From: Ailurus styani
Lineage: Eukaryota; Chordata; Mammalia; Carnivora; Ailuridae
Assembly (NCBI GenBank): GCA_002007465.1
Contig: LNAC01000030.1
Span: 7,725,697 to 7,789,696 of the forward strand
Length of the DNA stretch: 64,000 nt
Direction of reading: 5' to 3'
The notes under the pieces are model-generated. The model did not search any database. It was not told the DNA's origin and was given only the letters and a program-made list of their open reading frames with translations. Positions 1 to 10,047 of this stretch are shown here, piece by piece; position 1 is the first letter of the stretch, and each line of letters starts with the position of its first letter. A program made the position numbers and the translations under genes.

Positions 1-90
1 GAGCCCAATGTGGGCCTCGATCCCAGGACCCTGAGGTCATGACCTGAGCCGAAGGCAGAGGCTTTAACCCCCTGAGCCACCCAGGCTCCC
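1..90 (-). mobile_element. CanSINE (5' half), truncated by window edge
   Basis: It is reverse orientated and ends with the complement of the tRNA-Lys-type head (gagccacccaggctccc). Its tail lies left of the window. Confidence 0.85.
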
Positions 91-286
91 AAGAGGGTCA
101 GGCTTTTCAAGAGGACTTTCTGTAAGAATTACATGTCAGTTCAAGGGAGTAAGTCTACCAGCAAGGAGGGCATTAAGGGTAGTTCCTTCCTTACCCCAAC
201 CCTCCCCACCTATTGTTTTGGATTTCTCAAGACAAAGACCTTTAAACTGAGAAGAGGATTGGCAGGATACAGAGGTAAAAGTCAGC

Positions 287-399
287 CGAGCCTCTGGCTG
301 GCTCAGTCAGTACAGCATCTGACTCCTGATCTCAGGGTCCCAAGTTTGAGCCCCACAGTGGGTGTGGAACCTACTCAAAAAAATAAATAAATAAAAATC
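287..399 (+). mobile_element. Diverged CanSINE
   Basis: The head (gcctctggctggctcagtca) is followed by a short body and an (AAATA)n tail. The body is shorter than in young copies, so this is an older or deleted copy. Confidence 0.75.
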
Positions 400-739
400 A
401 GGTCTGGAGCCCTAAGGGCTCTGTAGGGGAGACAAAACTTTACCTCATTCTATTTGGGTTTCTGACTGGAACCGAGAATTAAATTGACCAAGACAGATGA
501 ACAAGAAAAGCACATGGATGTTTATGTGGACACGGGAGCCCCCAGAAGGAAATGAAGACCCAAAAAAGCAGAAAAGCCTGTATTGGAAAAACCTGAGGGT
601 CTTATCCTTTGCTTTCTCAGAGAACACTTCTGATACTTCTGGTCAAGAATGTGTGGGTTTTTTCCAACACCAGGCAATTCTGGGACATGAGCTGGGTGTC
701 TTACGGTTTACCTCACTTTTGATACTATGTACCTAGAGA
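399..739. other. Unassigned intergenic sequence
   Basis: I see no exon or repeat that I can name here. Confidence 0.5.
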
Positions 740-1410
740 TAGTGTCAGATCCCACAGGTTAAGAGTTCAGTCCCAAGAGACTACCCCCCACTTCAAATGT
801 CACTCCAAAGTGTAAGTCCCCAAGCTACCCACATCTTCTGTCTGATTTGGCTACAAACTGGATGTTTGCATGACTTCTTCCCCCTTGGATCTGATTATTT
901 GCTAGAATAGCTCACAGAAGTTAAGGAAACACTTACCAGTTTATTAAAGGATATGTTAAAGGATACAGATGGACAGCCAGATGAAAAGATACATAGGGCG
1001 AGGCCTGGGAAGGTCCTGAGCACGGGAGTTTCTGTCCCTGTGGAGGTGGGGAGTGTTCACCCACCCGGAAGCTCTCCGAACCCTGTGCTATTGGGGTCTT
1101 ACAGAGGCTTCCGCACATGGGCACGATCAATTATTAACTCCATTTCCAACCCCTCTCCCCTATCTGGAGAAGTGGGGGTGGTGGTGGGTGGCTGGAAATT
1201 CTAAGCTTTGAATGATGACTTGGTCTTTTTGATGAGCAGCCCCTACCCAGAACCATCAGGAGCCCACTTAGAGTCCCTTCAATAAAACAAAACATGCTCC
1301 TAGCGCTCTTCTCACTCAGGAATTTATGAGGGTTTCGGGAGCCCTGTGTCAGGGGTTGGGGACAAAGACCAAATATGAATTTCTTATTATAAATCACAGT
1401 ATCATGAGTA
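740..1410. mobile_element. Old LTR-like remnant
   Basis: Phrases such as 'accagtttattaaaggat', 'cccggaagctctccgaac' and 'ggggacaaagaccaaata' match a widespread mammalian LTR-type repeat that I recall. I cannot name the family or fix its ends. Confidence 0.45.
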
Positions 1411-1451
1411 TCAATCCTTTCGCTCTCTGCCTTAGGTCCCCAGACTCTCAT

Positions 1452-1960
1452 TGGCTACAAGAGCCACTAAATTGGTCTCCCAGCTTCCCACGTTGCTTCC
1501 TTTCCACTTGTTTTCCATATAACAGCTCGAATGAGCTTTCTAAAACTCAGATTACTGCACTTAAAGATAAATTCTGAACCTGATACCATAGGCCCTACAT
1601 AATGTTCCAGGACTGGCTTGTACCAAGCTTTCCAGCTACTCTTGATGACTTGCAACTCCCCAAGGTTCCTACGGTGTTCAGCCTCTGGACCTAGCTCCCG
1701 TTAGAAGTTCCTTCTCCCATGCCATATTCAGTTCTCCAACTCGGATAGTGCCCCTGCAGTATGCCATCTTAGAGCCTGGTTCCAACCCCATCAGGGTCCA
1801 GGTTCCACTTATTATGATGCATGCCTGCTTGTCTATCTGCCTCCCTCACCTGTAAGTTCAAGGGGCGGCAGGGGAGGGGAGGCGGGGTCGGCAGACTGTA
1901 TCTTCTTCGGCATGATAGTGTCAGTGTCTAGCAGTGACGGCCCCATTTCAGATGCTCAAC
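1452..1960 (+). mobile_element. L2 LINE fragment
   Basis: The text 'gagctttctaaaactcagat ... gataaattctgaacctg ... ggccctacat' follows the 3' part of L2 in sense direction, heavily diverged. Confidence 0.6.
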
Positions 1961-2121
1961 ACATTGGGCTGAAGGCAACAGAGGCCTGACTGCTTTAATT
2001 GCTCTTCCCTCAGGTTTCAGATTTTGAAAGATTTTTACCACTAGACACAATTTATTTATTACATTAACTTATTTAGGCTTCTTAGGGGATTAATGAATGG
2101 TTTTCTTCTCTTCTCTCTCTC

Positions 2122-2173
2122 TTTTTAAAAAAATATTTTATTTATTTATGTATTTGAGAGACAGAGAGAGAGG

Positions 2174-2207
<34 letters not shown>

Positions 2208-2348
2208 ATGAAGGGGGGAGGGGCAGAGGCAGAGGGAGAAGCAGGCTCCCCACTGAGCAGGGAGCCGCTGAGACTCGATCCCAAGACCTCGGGATCATGA
2301 CCTGAGCTGAAGGCAGATGCTTAACCAATTGAGCCACCCAGGTGTCCC
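2122..2348 (-). mobile_element. CanSINE with (GA)n expansion
   Basis: It is reverse orientated: tail 'aaatattttatttattta', an expanded gagaga tract, body, and head complement 'gagccacccaggtgtccc'. Confidence 0.9.
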
Positions 2349-3181
2349 TATTTTTTTTTTAACTATTAAAAATTGCTGAACAAATTGCTAAGCACGCCTG
2401 GTTTTTTAATCTACTCAATCTCCCCGCATTTAATTGGTAAAGAAATTGAAGTCAAGAGAAGTGAAATGACTTTGTAAGCTTTACAGTGAGTTAGTAATGA
2501 CATGAAGCTAAAACTCAAAGTTTTCAGACTTCTTTTACAATAGCTGAGCCAGTCACGTGTTGGAGCCGTGTTTCACAACTGGCTCTCTGGCGTGGTGTGG
2601 TGGGGAAGAACTTGATTTGTAGAATTTGTTGGTTTCTGGGGTGTAGAGACTTTCACCATGGCTAATTTCAAGTTCCCTGCCTGAAGCTGTTGAACATGAA
2701 GAGTTGGTTCCAGCAGGCTTCAGATTCCATGCTTTCTCTTTTTCTAACAGGCTTGTAATGCGGGTGGCCCCAGCCCCTCAGAAAGTAGCTATTGCCAGAA
2801 CATGCTAAATTCTGGCAATGAAATGATGCACAAGGCTATAGATAAAAATAAAGGATCCCAAAGGAATGACCTGCTGAAAATAGGACAAGATGGAAAACTT
2901 GTGAGAAGAGAGAGGGCTGTTCATTGTCATGTGTTGGAACCCAAAGCCAGTGATAACCCCCACAAAGAGGAGTTAATGAACCCGAAACACAAGTCCCTGG
3001 CAGCTCCTCTCTGTAGCTTCTCTGATTTATTGCAGGCAAAAATAATTCTTCCTTCCTAGGAGTTCCCGTATATCTCTACTCAGTAGCTTTTTTTATATTT
3101 AGAATTGTCTACAGAATATATCCAAACTCCCTAGCTTGGCAGAGAGACCTTTTACCAAGTGAAGTTTCAGAGAAGGTGGGG
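2349..3181. other. Unassigned intergenic sequence
   Basis: There is a short open frame at 2802-3059 but no codon or splice evidence for a gene. I name no repeat here. Confidence 0.5.
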
Positions 3182-3420
3182 TAGGCTGTAGGAAGAACAC
3201 AGGCTTTGGGGCTTGAGCAACTCTGGCTTCAATTCCTGCCCCACTGCTTAGTGCTGTGAGGTCTCAGGATGGCGTCCTAGCCTCTCAGCCTCAATTTCTT
3301 CCTTCTTACCTCCCTGGTAAAGTTGACACGAGGGTAAAACAACACGAGGCATGTCACGTGTCTAACTTGCCATCTGGCATGTGTTACAGATACGAGAAAT
3401 ACCTGTTCTCTTCTTTTATA
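3182..3420 (+). mobile_element. MIR SINE
   Basis: 'gggcttgagcaactctggct ... cctgccccactgctta ... ctcagcctcaatttcttcct' follows the MIR consensus in sense direction. Confidence 0.65.
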
Positions 3421-3724
3421 GGTGAAACTTTGCCTGCCTGTTCAAACTGCCTTTACATTTTTAAGAGCTTGCTTTCCTAGGAATGGATTCGTTCATTTAC
3501 TCCGTTTCCTAACAAATATTTGGAGACAGGACCCAATCTCTGGTTCCCTTGTCTTCCCCAATGAGTGGTTTTGCAGAACTAGGGCACAGGTAAGCTCTTG
3601 GGCTCAGGGCTCGGGAAGGCAAGGTAAGATCCAGTCAAAGTGTCCTTAAATAAGGACCAAAGGACTAAGGGGTGATAATGAGAAGCCTGTGCATGATTAC
3701 ATCTCACCAAAGGAAAGCTATCAC

Positions 3725-3848
3725 TGTGAACCATACTAGAGCCCCCACTAAGGGCTGGGTACTTGACCTACAGCCGGAAACCCTTTAACCTTCACATGAA
3801 CCCCATGGAGGTAGAACTATCTCCATTTTGCTGATGAGAAAACTCATC
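3725..3848 (-). mobile_element. MIR SINE
   Basis: It contains 'ctccattttgctgatgagaa', the antisense form of the MIR core. Confidence 0.55.
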
Positions 3849-3859
3849 TTCAGGGAAGT

Positions 3860-4150
3860 CCACACATTCACTCTATAATATTCCTTGTGCACCTGCCACG
3901 TGCCAGGCACCGTTCTAGGCATTAGAGATGCCATAGACCAGACAATCCCCACCCTCATGGAGCTGACATTAACAAGGCAACAAACCAGACAAATAAGTAA
4001 ACCATGGTATGTCAGGTGGTGCTTAGTGCCCTGGAGAAAAATAAAGCAGAACAGGAGTAGGGGATGGAGGGGAGGCTGCAACTTGATTTAAGGCAATCAG
4101 GGAAGGTCTCATGGAGAAGGTGAGCCAAGGAGACGTGGGGCAGGGAGTGG
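3860..4150 (+). mobile_element. Ancient interspersed repeat, family uncertain
   Basis: 'cgtgccaggcaccgttctag', 'ccctcatggagctgacatt' and 'ggagaaaaataaagcagaac' form a well-known mammalian repeat signature. I do not assign a family. Confidence 0.5.
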
Positions 4151-4296
4151 GCCATGTGAGTAACTAGTTCAGAAATGCGCTGAGATTACCAGGAAGTGAC
4201 CCAGGGCACCAGAATCATGCTGTTAGGCTCAGAAGCCAGTGGTCTTATTTATCAGGACTCTTTTTCAAGAAACAGTACTGCTGCCCTCCAACCAGG

Positions 4297-4298
<2 letters not shown>

Positions 4299-4334
<36 letters not shown>
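4299..4334. repeat. (GT)n microsatellite
   Basis: About 18 uninterrupted dinucleotide units, likely polymorphic. Confidence 0.95.
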
Positions 4335-4336
<2 letters not shown>

Positions 4337-4858
4337 AGGCGTGCACGCATGCATGTATGTATGTGTTATATTTCTCTGGGCTGATCCTGTTGTGACCCAA
4401 GATTCCCTACTGACACCTTCTAGAGGCTGAGGCCTTTCAGAGTTGATCTTCATGGAAAGTTGGCAACTTCCTAGTTGCCCTGCCCCAGCCCTGCTCCACA
4501 TTCCTACGGCTTTATTTGTGTGCCTTGGAGTCCTGCCAGGGCTGGGCCCCTGGACAGGTTGCCATGGTGATCTCCTACTCCTTCCAGATAGAACTTCTCA
4601 AGGATGTTGCCCTTGGGCCTGAAATAGTTCGGGCCTGCTCTCAGCCCACAGCAGGATGAACTTTGGCATGGCGAACCGAATGAGGAAACGACCCTAGGTG
4701 AGAAAGCCTTCTGGGGAGCGTACTGCAGGGGCCCCCATATTTAGAATTGGGGATTTTTTCCCTTAAGTTACGGGGACAGCTGCTTCTTCCAGTTGTTACA
4801 TTCCAGTTGTTATATTCAGAGCCCGCCACTGAGAACCTTGGGAAACAGAACGTTATTT
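4335..4858. other. Unassigned intergenic sequence
   Basis: I see no named repeat or exon between the microsatellite and the SINE insertion site. Confidence 0.5.
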
Positions 4859-4873
4859 AAGAGCTCAACCTCA

Positions 4874-5073
4874 GGGTGCCTGGGTGGCTCAGTGGGTTAA
4901 AGCCTCTGCTTTCGGCTCAGGTCATGATCTCAGGGTCCTGAGATCGAGGCCCGCATCGGGCTCTCTGCTCGGCAGGGAGCCTGCTTCCCCTTCTCTCTCT
5001 GCCTGCCTCTCTGCCTCCTTGTGATCTCTCTCCCTCTGTGAAATAAATAAATAAAAATCTTAAAAAAAAAAAA
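4874..5073 (+). mobile_element. Young CanSINE with perfect TSD
   Basis: Full-length head-to-tail copy flanked by identical aagagctcaacctca at 4859-4873 and 5074-5087 (ends +/-1). The exact duplication indicates a recent insertion. Confidence 0.95.
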
Positions 5074-5095
5074 AAGAGCTCAACCTCACTGAGTA

Positions 5096-5712
5096 TGATT
5101 TGCACATGACACCACCTCACAGTACGATTTGCACGTGACAAAATGCACCCATTTCAAGCGCACAGTTTGATGAGTTTTGACAATGTATGCACACAGGGAA
5201 TGATCAAGTTAGGAAACTTTTCCATCAACCCCCAAAGTTTCTTCCTGCTGCTTTGCAGTCATTCCCCCTCCCCCAGCCCCCCTCCCCAACCTCTTGTCGC
5301 CAGCCACCGCTGATCCCTCATCTGTCACCGCAGATTACTTTTGCTTTTTCTAGAAGTTCATATAAATGGACTCATCTGGCATGTACACTTTGGCGGTGGC
5401 CTTCTTTTCTCTGCACGATGTTTTTGAGATTCATCCTGGTGGCTTCTCAGACTGGCCCTTCGTTCCTCCCCATTGCACGTTCCATTGTGTGCAGTAACTG
5501 TAGTCTGTCCTTCCTCTTGTTGATAGGCATGTAGGTTGTTCTTGGGTTTTGGTCACCACAAATCAAGTTGTTATGTACATTGGTGTATAAGTCTTTGTGG
5601 GAACAGATCCTCTCACTTCTCTTGGGTAATACTTGGAGTGGAGCGGCTGGGTCACAAGGCAGTAGAGGAATGCTTCACTTTTTTTAAAAAGTTGCCAAAC
5701 CGCATGTACGGA
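5096..5712 (-). mobile_element. Old L1 LINE fragment, antisense
   Basis: 'tgagattcatcctggtggct', 'tgttgataggcatgtagg' and 'ggagtggagcggctgggtca' follow the complement of the L1 3' ORF2 region. Confidence 0.75.
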
Positions 5713-6360
5713 GGCAGATCTGGGGGCAGCTGGGTTGTGCTGCCCAGGACTGGAACAATCTATGGCTCCTGAGGAGAATATAGAAGGCATTCCAAGGCAG
5801 CGGGGAAGGGAAAGTGGGTTGCTTATCACTAACTCACCTGCTTCCTTAGGGAAGTCCATGGACACCTACTGGGAGGTAGCTGAGAACAGGGTAGGGGTCA
5901 GGTAGGGAAGTGGCCCCAAGAAGTAATGTCTGAAGACAATGGGATGACTGGGTGAAGGAGGATAGTAGGGACTTTAGAAAGATGTGGTAGAGGGAGGGGG
6001 GCTCAAGGTCACACGCACCAAAATCTCAGCACGAAGTCTGGTTTTCAGTGATTAACAGTTCTCGATAGGGCAGCTCACTTATTGACCCATTTTCCACTTC
6101 GATCGATCAGTTACTGTCCAGGATAAAGGAAGGCAAAACACATTTATTTGCCGCTCGGTGTGGGGTGCTTGACATACTTATCTCATTTAATCCTCTCAGT
6201 GACTTGGTACGGTCTGTGTTCTTCCTCTGATTTTTGAAACCAGAAGTATTTCAACAATTGGTTACAGAGAATCCTCCCAGGAGGGTGCCCGGTGGAGTCA
6301 CTGTGATTCTGAGCAAAGGGATAGCCGGACCTGGGGGGTAAGGCTTGAGGGGTATCAGTA
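5713..6360. other. Unassigned intergenic sequence
   Basis: There is a possible weak MIR-like piece near 6140-6240. Otherwise I recognise nothing. Confidence 0.4.
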
Positions 6361-6379
6361 GCCGAGAGGAGGAGAGGCT

Positions 6380-6465
6380 GGGAGATGAGAGAGAGATAGA
6401 GAGAGACAGAGACACAGATTGACAAAGACAGGGATAGAGACAGAGAAAGACAGAGACAGAGAGAG
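6380..6465. repeat. Purine-rich (GA/GACA)n low-complexity tract
   Basis: Imperfect gagaga and gacaga repeats. Long open frames on the complement here are low-complexity artefacts. Confidence 0.85.
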
Positions 6466-6544
6466 GAAAAACTGTGGCCACTGCCGCAGGGGAGAAATTT
6501 GAGGAAGGAGCTGAAGTCCAGCACAAAACGCTACCCAAATTTAT

Positions 6545-7035
6545 ATGACTGTGATATTTCAGTACCTGCCACCCCCCAAACATGCTGCTTTGGCATAGTG
6601 ATTGTTTTGAACTGTAGGCACTTGAAAAACAGCAAATGCAGGGAGAGGCTTTCTCTGAACTTGCCTTATCTGGCTAAAAATAAGTCTTCCAAAAGGAACT
6701 CAATTGTCATGGATCCCTTCCCTGGGAGTTTCATCAGCCAGGGAAGATGAACCGGACTCTCATCACAGGAGAGGAGACTGGCAGTGACGCCACCAAACCT
6801 GGAAAGCTCTTGAATCTCCCTGTATTCCTCTAAGGGCTCATTCAGCTTTCCTGAAAATCACTCATTCTCCCCTATGAGGCCTACGTCCCCTCTCCCCTTT
6901 CCCTACTATGATAGCATTTAATCCTGAAGTCTAAAGCTAACTCTTTGGTGGTTTTTTCCTCTTATTAATCTTTTATTCAGGGATCTCAGCCAAGAACTCA
7001 GAAGTGTAAAGGGAAAATTTTTTTCCTTCCCTACA
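6545..7035 (+). mobile_element. LTR-like repeat copy 1
   Basis: It shares an ordered set of motifs with 8080-8580: gccctc-free start, 'tttgaactgtaggca', 'gcaaatgcagggagaggct', 'gactctcatcacag', and a final 'cagccaagaactcagaagtg'. It looks like an old LTR in sense direction. No coding sequence is visible. Confidence 0.5.
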
Positions 7036-7339
7036 GAGCCAAGATTTTTGGGAAGTTTTCTATGGGATATGCGCTATAGTTCCCTCCTCCAAACTTTAAG
7101 GAAAAACTCACATTATTTACCTTTGCCTTTGTAGTTGGATGTGTGCTGTACACGTGCGTGCATGTGTGTATGTGTGCATATTTTAATGTGATTATGTGTG
7201 AGATTGATTTTAATTCTTGGGTAGGTCCAAGGAGGCTTAGTTACATTTGAGTTACATGTAAATGGAGATACAGAGAATAATTGATTTGAGAGAGAATAAT
7301 TTGCCCAAGATCATACATCTGGATCCAGATTTTAAACAA

Positions 7340-7543
7340 TTTTTAATTTATTTTTAATTTATTTTTTTTTCTAGAGAGAGAGTGAGTGAGAGCAGGGGGG
7401 AAGGTGGGAGAGGGAGGGAAACTTGAGCAGACTCCCTGCTAAGCATGGAGTCCAACACAGGGTTCTATCTCATGACCTTGAGATCATGACCTGAGCCTAA
7501 TTCAAGGGTTGGACACTTAACTAACTGAGCCACCCAGGAGCCC
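7340..7543 (-). mobile_element. CanSINE
   Basis: Reverse orientated, with a gagaga tract and a head complement ending 'gagccacccaggagccc'. Diverged. Confidence 0.85.
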
Positions 7544-7560
7544 TTAGATTATTATTATCT

Positions 7561-7751
7561 TTAAAGATTTTATTTATTTATTTATTTTGACAGAGAGAGA
7601 TTACAAGTAGGCAGACAGGCAGGCAGAGAGAGAGGAGGAAGCAGGCTCCCTGCTGAGCAGAGAGCCCGATGTGGGGCTGAATCCCAGGACCCTGAGATCA
7701 TGACCTGAGCCGAAGGCAGAGATTTTAACCCACTGAGCCACCCAGGCGCCC
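7561..7751 (-). mobile_element. CanSINE, mustelid-type body
   Basis: The tail 'aaagattttatttattta' is followed by 'acaagtaggcagacaggcag' and head complement 'gccacccaggcgccc'. The adjacent copies at 7340 and 7768 make a three-SINE cluster. Confidence 0.93.
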
Positions 7752-7767
7752 TGAGATTATTTTTTAA

Positions 7768-7885
7768 AAAAGATTTTATTTTAAACATTTTTTATATGTA
7801 AATTTTATGCCCAATGTGGTGTTCAAACTTATGACCTTGAGATCAAGAGTCACATGTTCTACTGACTGAGCCAGCCATGTGCCCC
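7768..7885 (-). mobile_element. Old short CanSINE
   Basis: 'cttgagatcaagagtcacat ... actgactgagccagccatgt' is the older short SINE type in reverse. Confidence 0.75.
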
Positions 7886-8079
7886 TGGATCCAGATTTGA
7901 ATTCAGTTTTCTGAGTTCAGTGTTTTTTCCCATTTCATTGCTCAGTTCTACTGAAGTTCTGGGAACTTGCCTTGGGTACCAGGATAAGACATCATCTTTT
8001 GTTTTGTAAATTCCAACTTTTTCAATGATTCCATCTGCAGATGGATGCCTGATCCACGTAACTTGTGATGGACACCAGA

Positions 8080-8580
8080 ATATGTAATCCTAAAATATGC
8101 CTCTTTAACATAAGAATTATTTTGAGCTGAAGGCAACTAAGAAAATGGAAATGCAGGAAAAGGTCTCTATACCTTCCCTCTTTCTGCCTAAAGACAGGAT
8201 ATAAATTTTCCTTTACTTTAGACTTTCATCAGCCCAGAGACAGCACCAGAGGAATCTTCAAACAAACCTTACTCCATTAATTTCCCTCATTTATTTATTT
8301 TCACACAGTTTGCTACCCTTGGAAGTCTGAAACCACTTTTATGTGTGCTGCTATTTCTCTAGAAATGTATTGTTCTTTGTTGAAGATGCTACATAAGCCT
8401 GAGTTCTAAGTGACCTCTTTGAGTTACTCAGCCCTGAGTTTCTCCCATGTATGCCCGAGATATGCATGTTAATAAAGTTCTGTTTGTTTTTCTCTTGTTT
8501 ATTCGTCTTTTGTTACAGAGTCTTAGCTGAGAACTTGAGATGGAAGAGGGAGGACATTTCCTGGACTATACCTGACATTG
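8080..8580 (+). mobile_element. LTR-like repeat copy 2
   Basis: The same motif order as 6545-7035: 'ttttgagctgaaggcaacta', 'gaaatgcaggaaaaggtct', 'gactttcatcagccc', polyadenylation-like 'aataaagttctgttt' at about 8471, then 'cttagctgagaacttgagat'. Family uncertain (ERVL/MaLR-like). Confidence 0.55.
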
Positions 8581-9049
8581 GAAATCCACACATATGTCAT
8601 CTGATTCACAGAAGAACAAAATAGTATTTGCTTGTGTAAGTCTGTTTAAGAAGCTCACATCCCCAAGGCCTGATTTCTAGCCCTGTCCACATGTTGAGCT
8701 CCCACTAAAAATGGTGTTAGTTTTGTAATTTGCACTGTATGCCACCTGAGCAGAGAAAGATGAGGTGAAGGTCTAGAGCTTCAGAACTGGAAGTGGGCCT
8801 GAGATCATTCAGCCTGATTCCCTCATTTTGGAATGAAGATCGGAAGCCCAGAGAGGGAAGTGACTCCCCTACCCCCTGTCCCAATGCTCAGGCCCTCTCT
8901 TAGTTTGCTCAACCAAACTTTAGCCATTTTTTAGTCTCCCCTGTGAACTTTTTCAGTCTGTCCCTACCCTATCATTTCCTACCCTGCCCCATGGCATCGG
9001 TCTTTTGCTTCTTTTGCCTGCCACTCTCACCTTCCAAATTGCTATCATA

Positions 9050-9200
9050 GGGTCTGCATGGCTCCACCGATCTGTTTTCATGTTGCCAAACTTAGGCTGG
9101 GAACTTCCTGAGGGCAGGGACAATGTCTAGCTCATTTTTGGACCCTAATGCTTAGCACAGTGTCTGGTACATAGGCAAGTATTCAGTGAATTTCCTTTTA
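9050..9200 (+). mobile_element. L2 LINE 3' fragment
   Basis: 'gggcagggacaatgtctagc' and 'agcacagtgtctggtacata' match the L2 3' end. Confidence 0.65.
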
Positions 9201-9434
9201 TTTAAATGTAAGGCACATTTGTAAATTCCTAAACCTATGGAAAGTGTCCTCTCTTCTCCCACAGCCCCCTTTGCCAATCACTGGTCAGTCTCTTGTGTGA
9301 TCTTCCGGACATTTTCTCCACATATACTCAGAATACATGGGTATGCACATCTTTAAAAACAGAAGGCTCATGCTATAGAAAATAATTACGTTTTTAAAAT
9401 TTCTTTTTACCGATAAATGTTTTGTCCAAATTCA

Positions 9435-9785
9435 CTTTATTAGCTATCTATTGCTGTGTAATAAACCACGCTTAAGCTTTGTGGCTTATAACAACCTCCA
9501 TTTTATTTGTGCAGGCTTCTGTGGGTCAGCTCTGTGGGCCGGGCAGGGTGGTTCTTCTGCTGGTCTTGGCTGTGATCACTCTGCAACTTTAGTTGGCTGG
9601 TGGGTTGCTTGGGGCCTCAGTGAGAATGAGTCACTGCTCCTTGTGGTTTTATCTTCAATAGGCTATCTGGGTTTCTTTGCATGGCAGTCTCATATCCTCC
9701 AAGGCCTGCTGCTTTCTCTAGCTCTGCTCAGAAGTGAGGCTCAGGGCCCTTCAGGGGCAGATTCTGGAATGTATGCAGTTCTGGG
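9435..9785 (+). mobile_element. Ancient interspersed repeat, family uncertain
   Basis: 'ctatctattgctgtgtaata', 'gtggcttataacaacctcca' and 'cttctgtgggtcagctctg' form a common mammalian repeat pattern (LTR or DNA element). I do not name it further. Confidence 0.5.
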
Positions 9786-9810
9786 GACCATCTCAAGAAA
9801 ATAAAATATT

Positions 9811-10037
9811 GGGCGCCTGGGTGGCTCAGTGGGTTGAGCCTCTGCCTTCGGCTCAGGTCAGGATCTCAGGGTCCTGGGATCGAGCCCCGCATCGGGCTCT
9901 CTGCTCAGCGGGGAGCCTGCTTCCTCCTCTCTCTCTGTCTGCCTCTCTGCCTACTTGTGATCTCTCTCTGTGTGTCAAATAAATAAATAAAATCTTTAAA
10001 AAATAAAATAAAATAAAATAAAATAAGATAAAATAAA
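9811..10037 (+). mobile_element. Young CanSINE with TSD and (AAAAT)n tail
   Basis: Flanked by ataaaatatt at 9801-9810 and 10038-10047. The tail has expanded into about ten AAAAT units. Confidence 0.93.
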
Positions 10038-10047
10038 ATAAAATATT

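Noticed and set aside
4874..4945. tRNA-like heads of CanSINEs as tRNA genes
   Set aside because: They carry pol III box-like text but lack a foldable tRNA with an intact anticodon arm and recur as part of SINEs.
6183..6583. Minus frames of about 110 codons rich in Ser and Leu
   Set aside because: They translate the GA-rich low-complexity tract in two frames.
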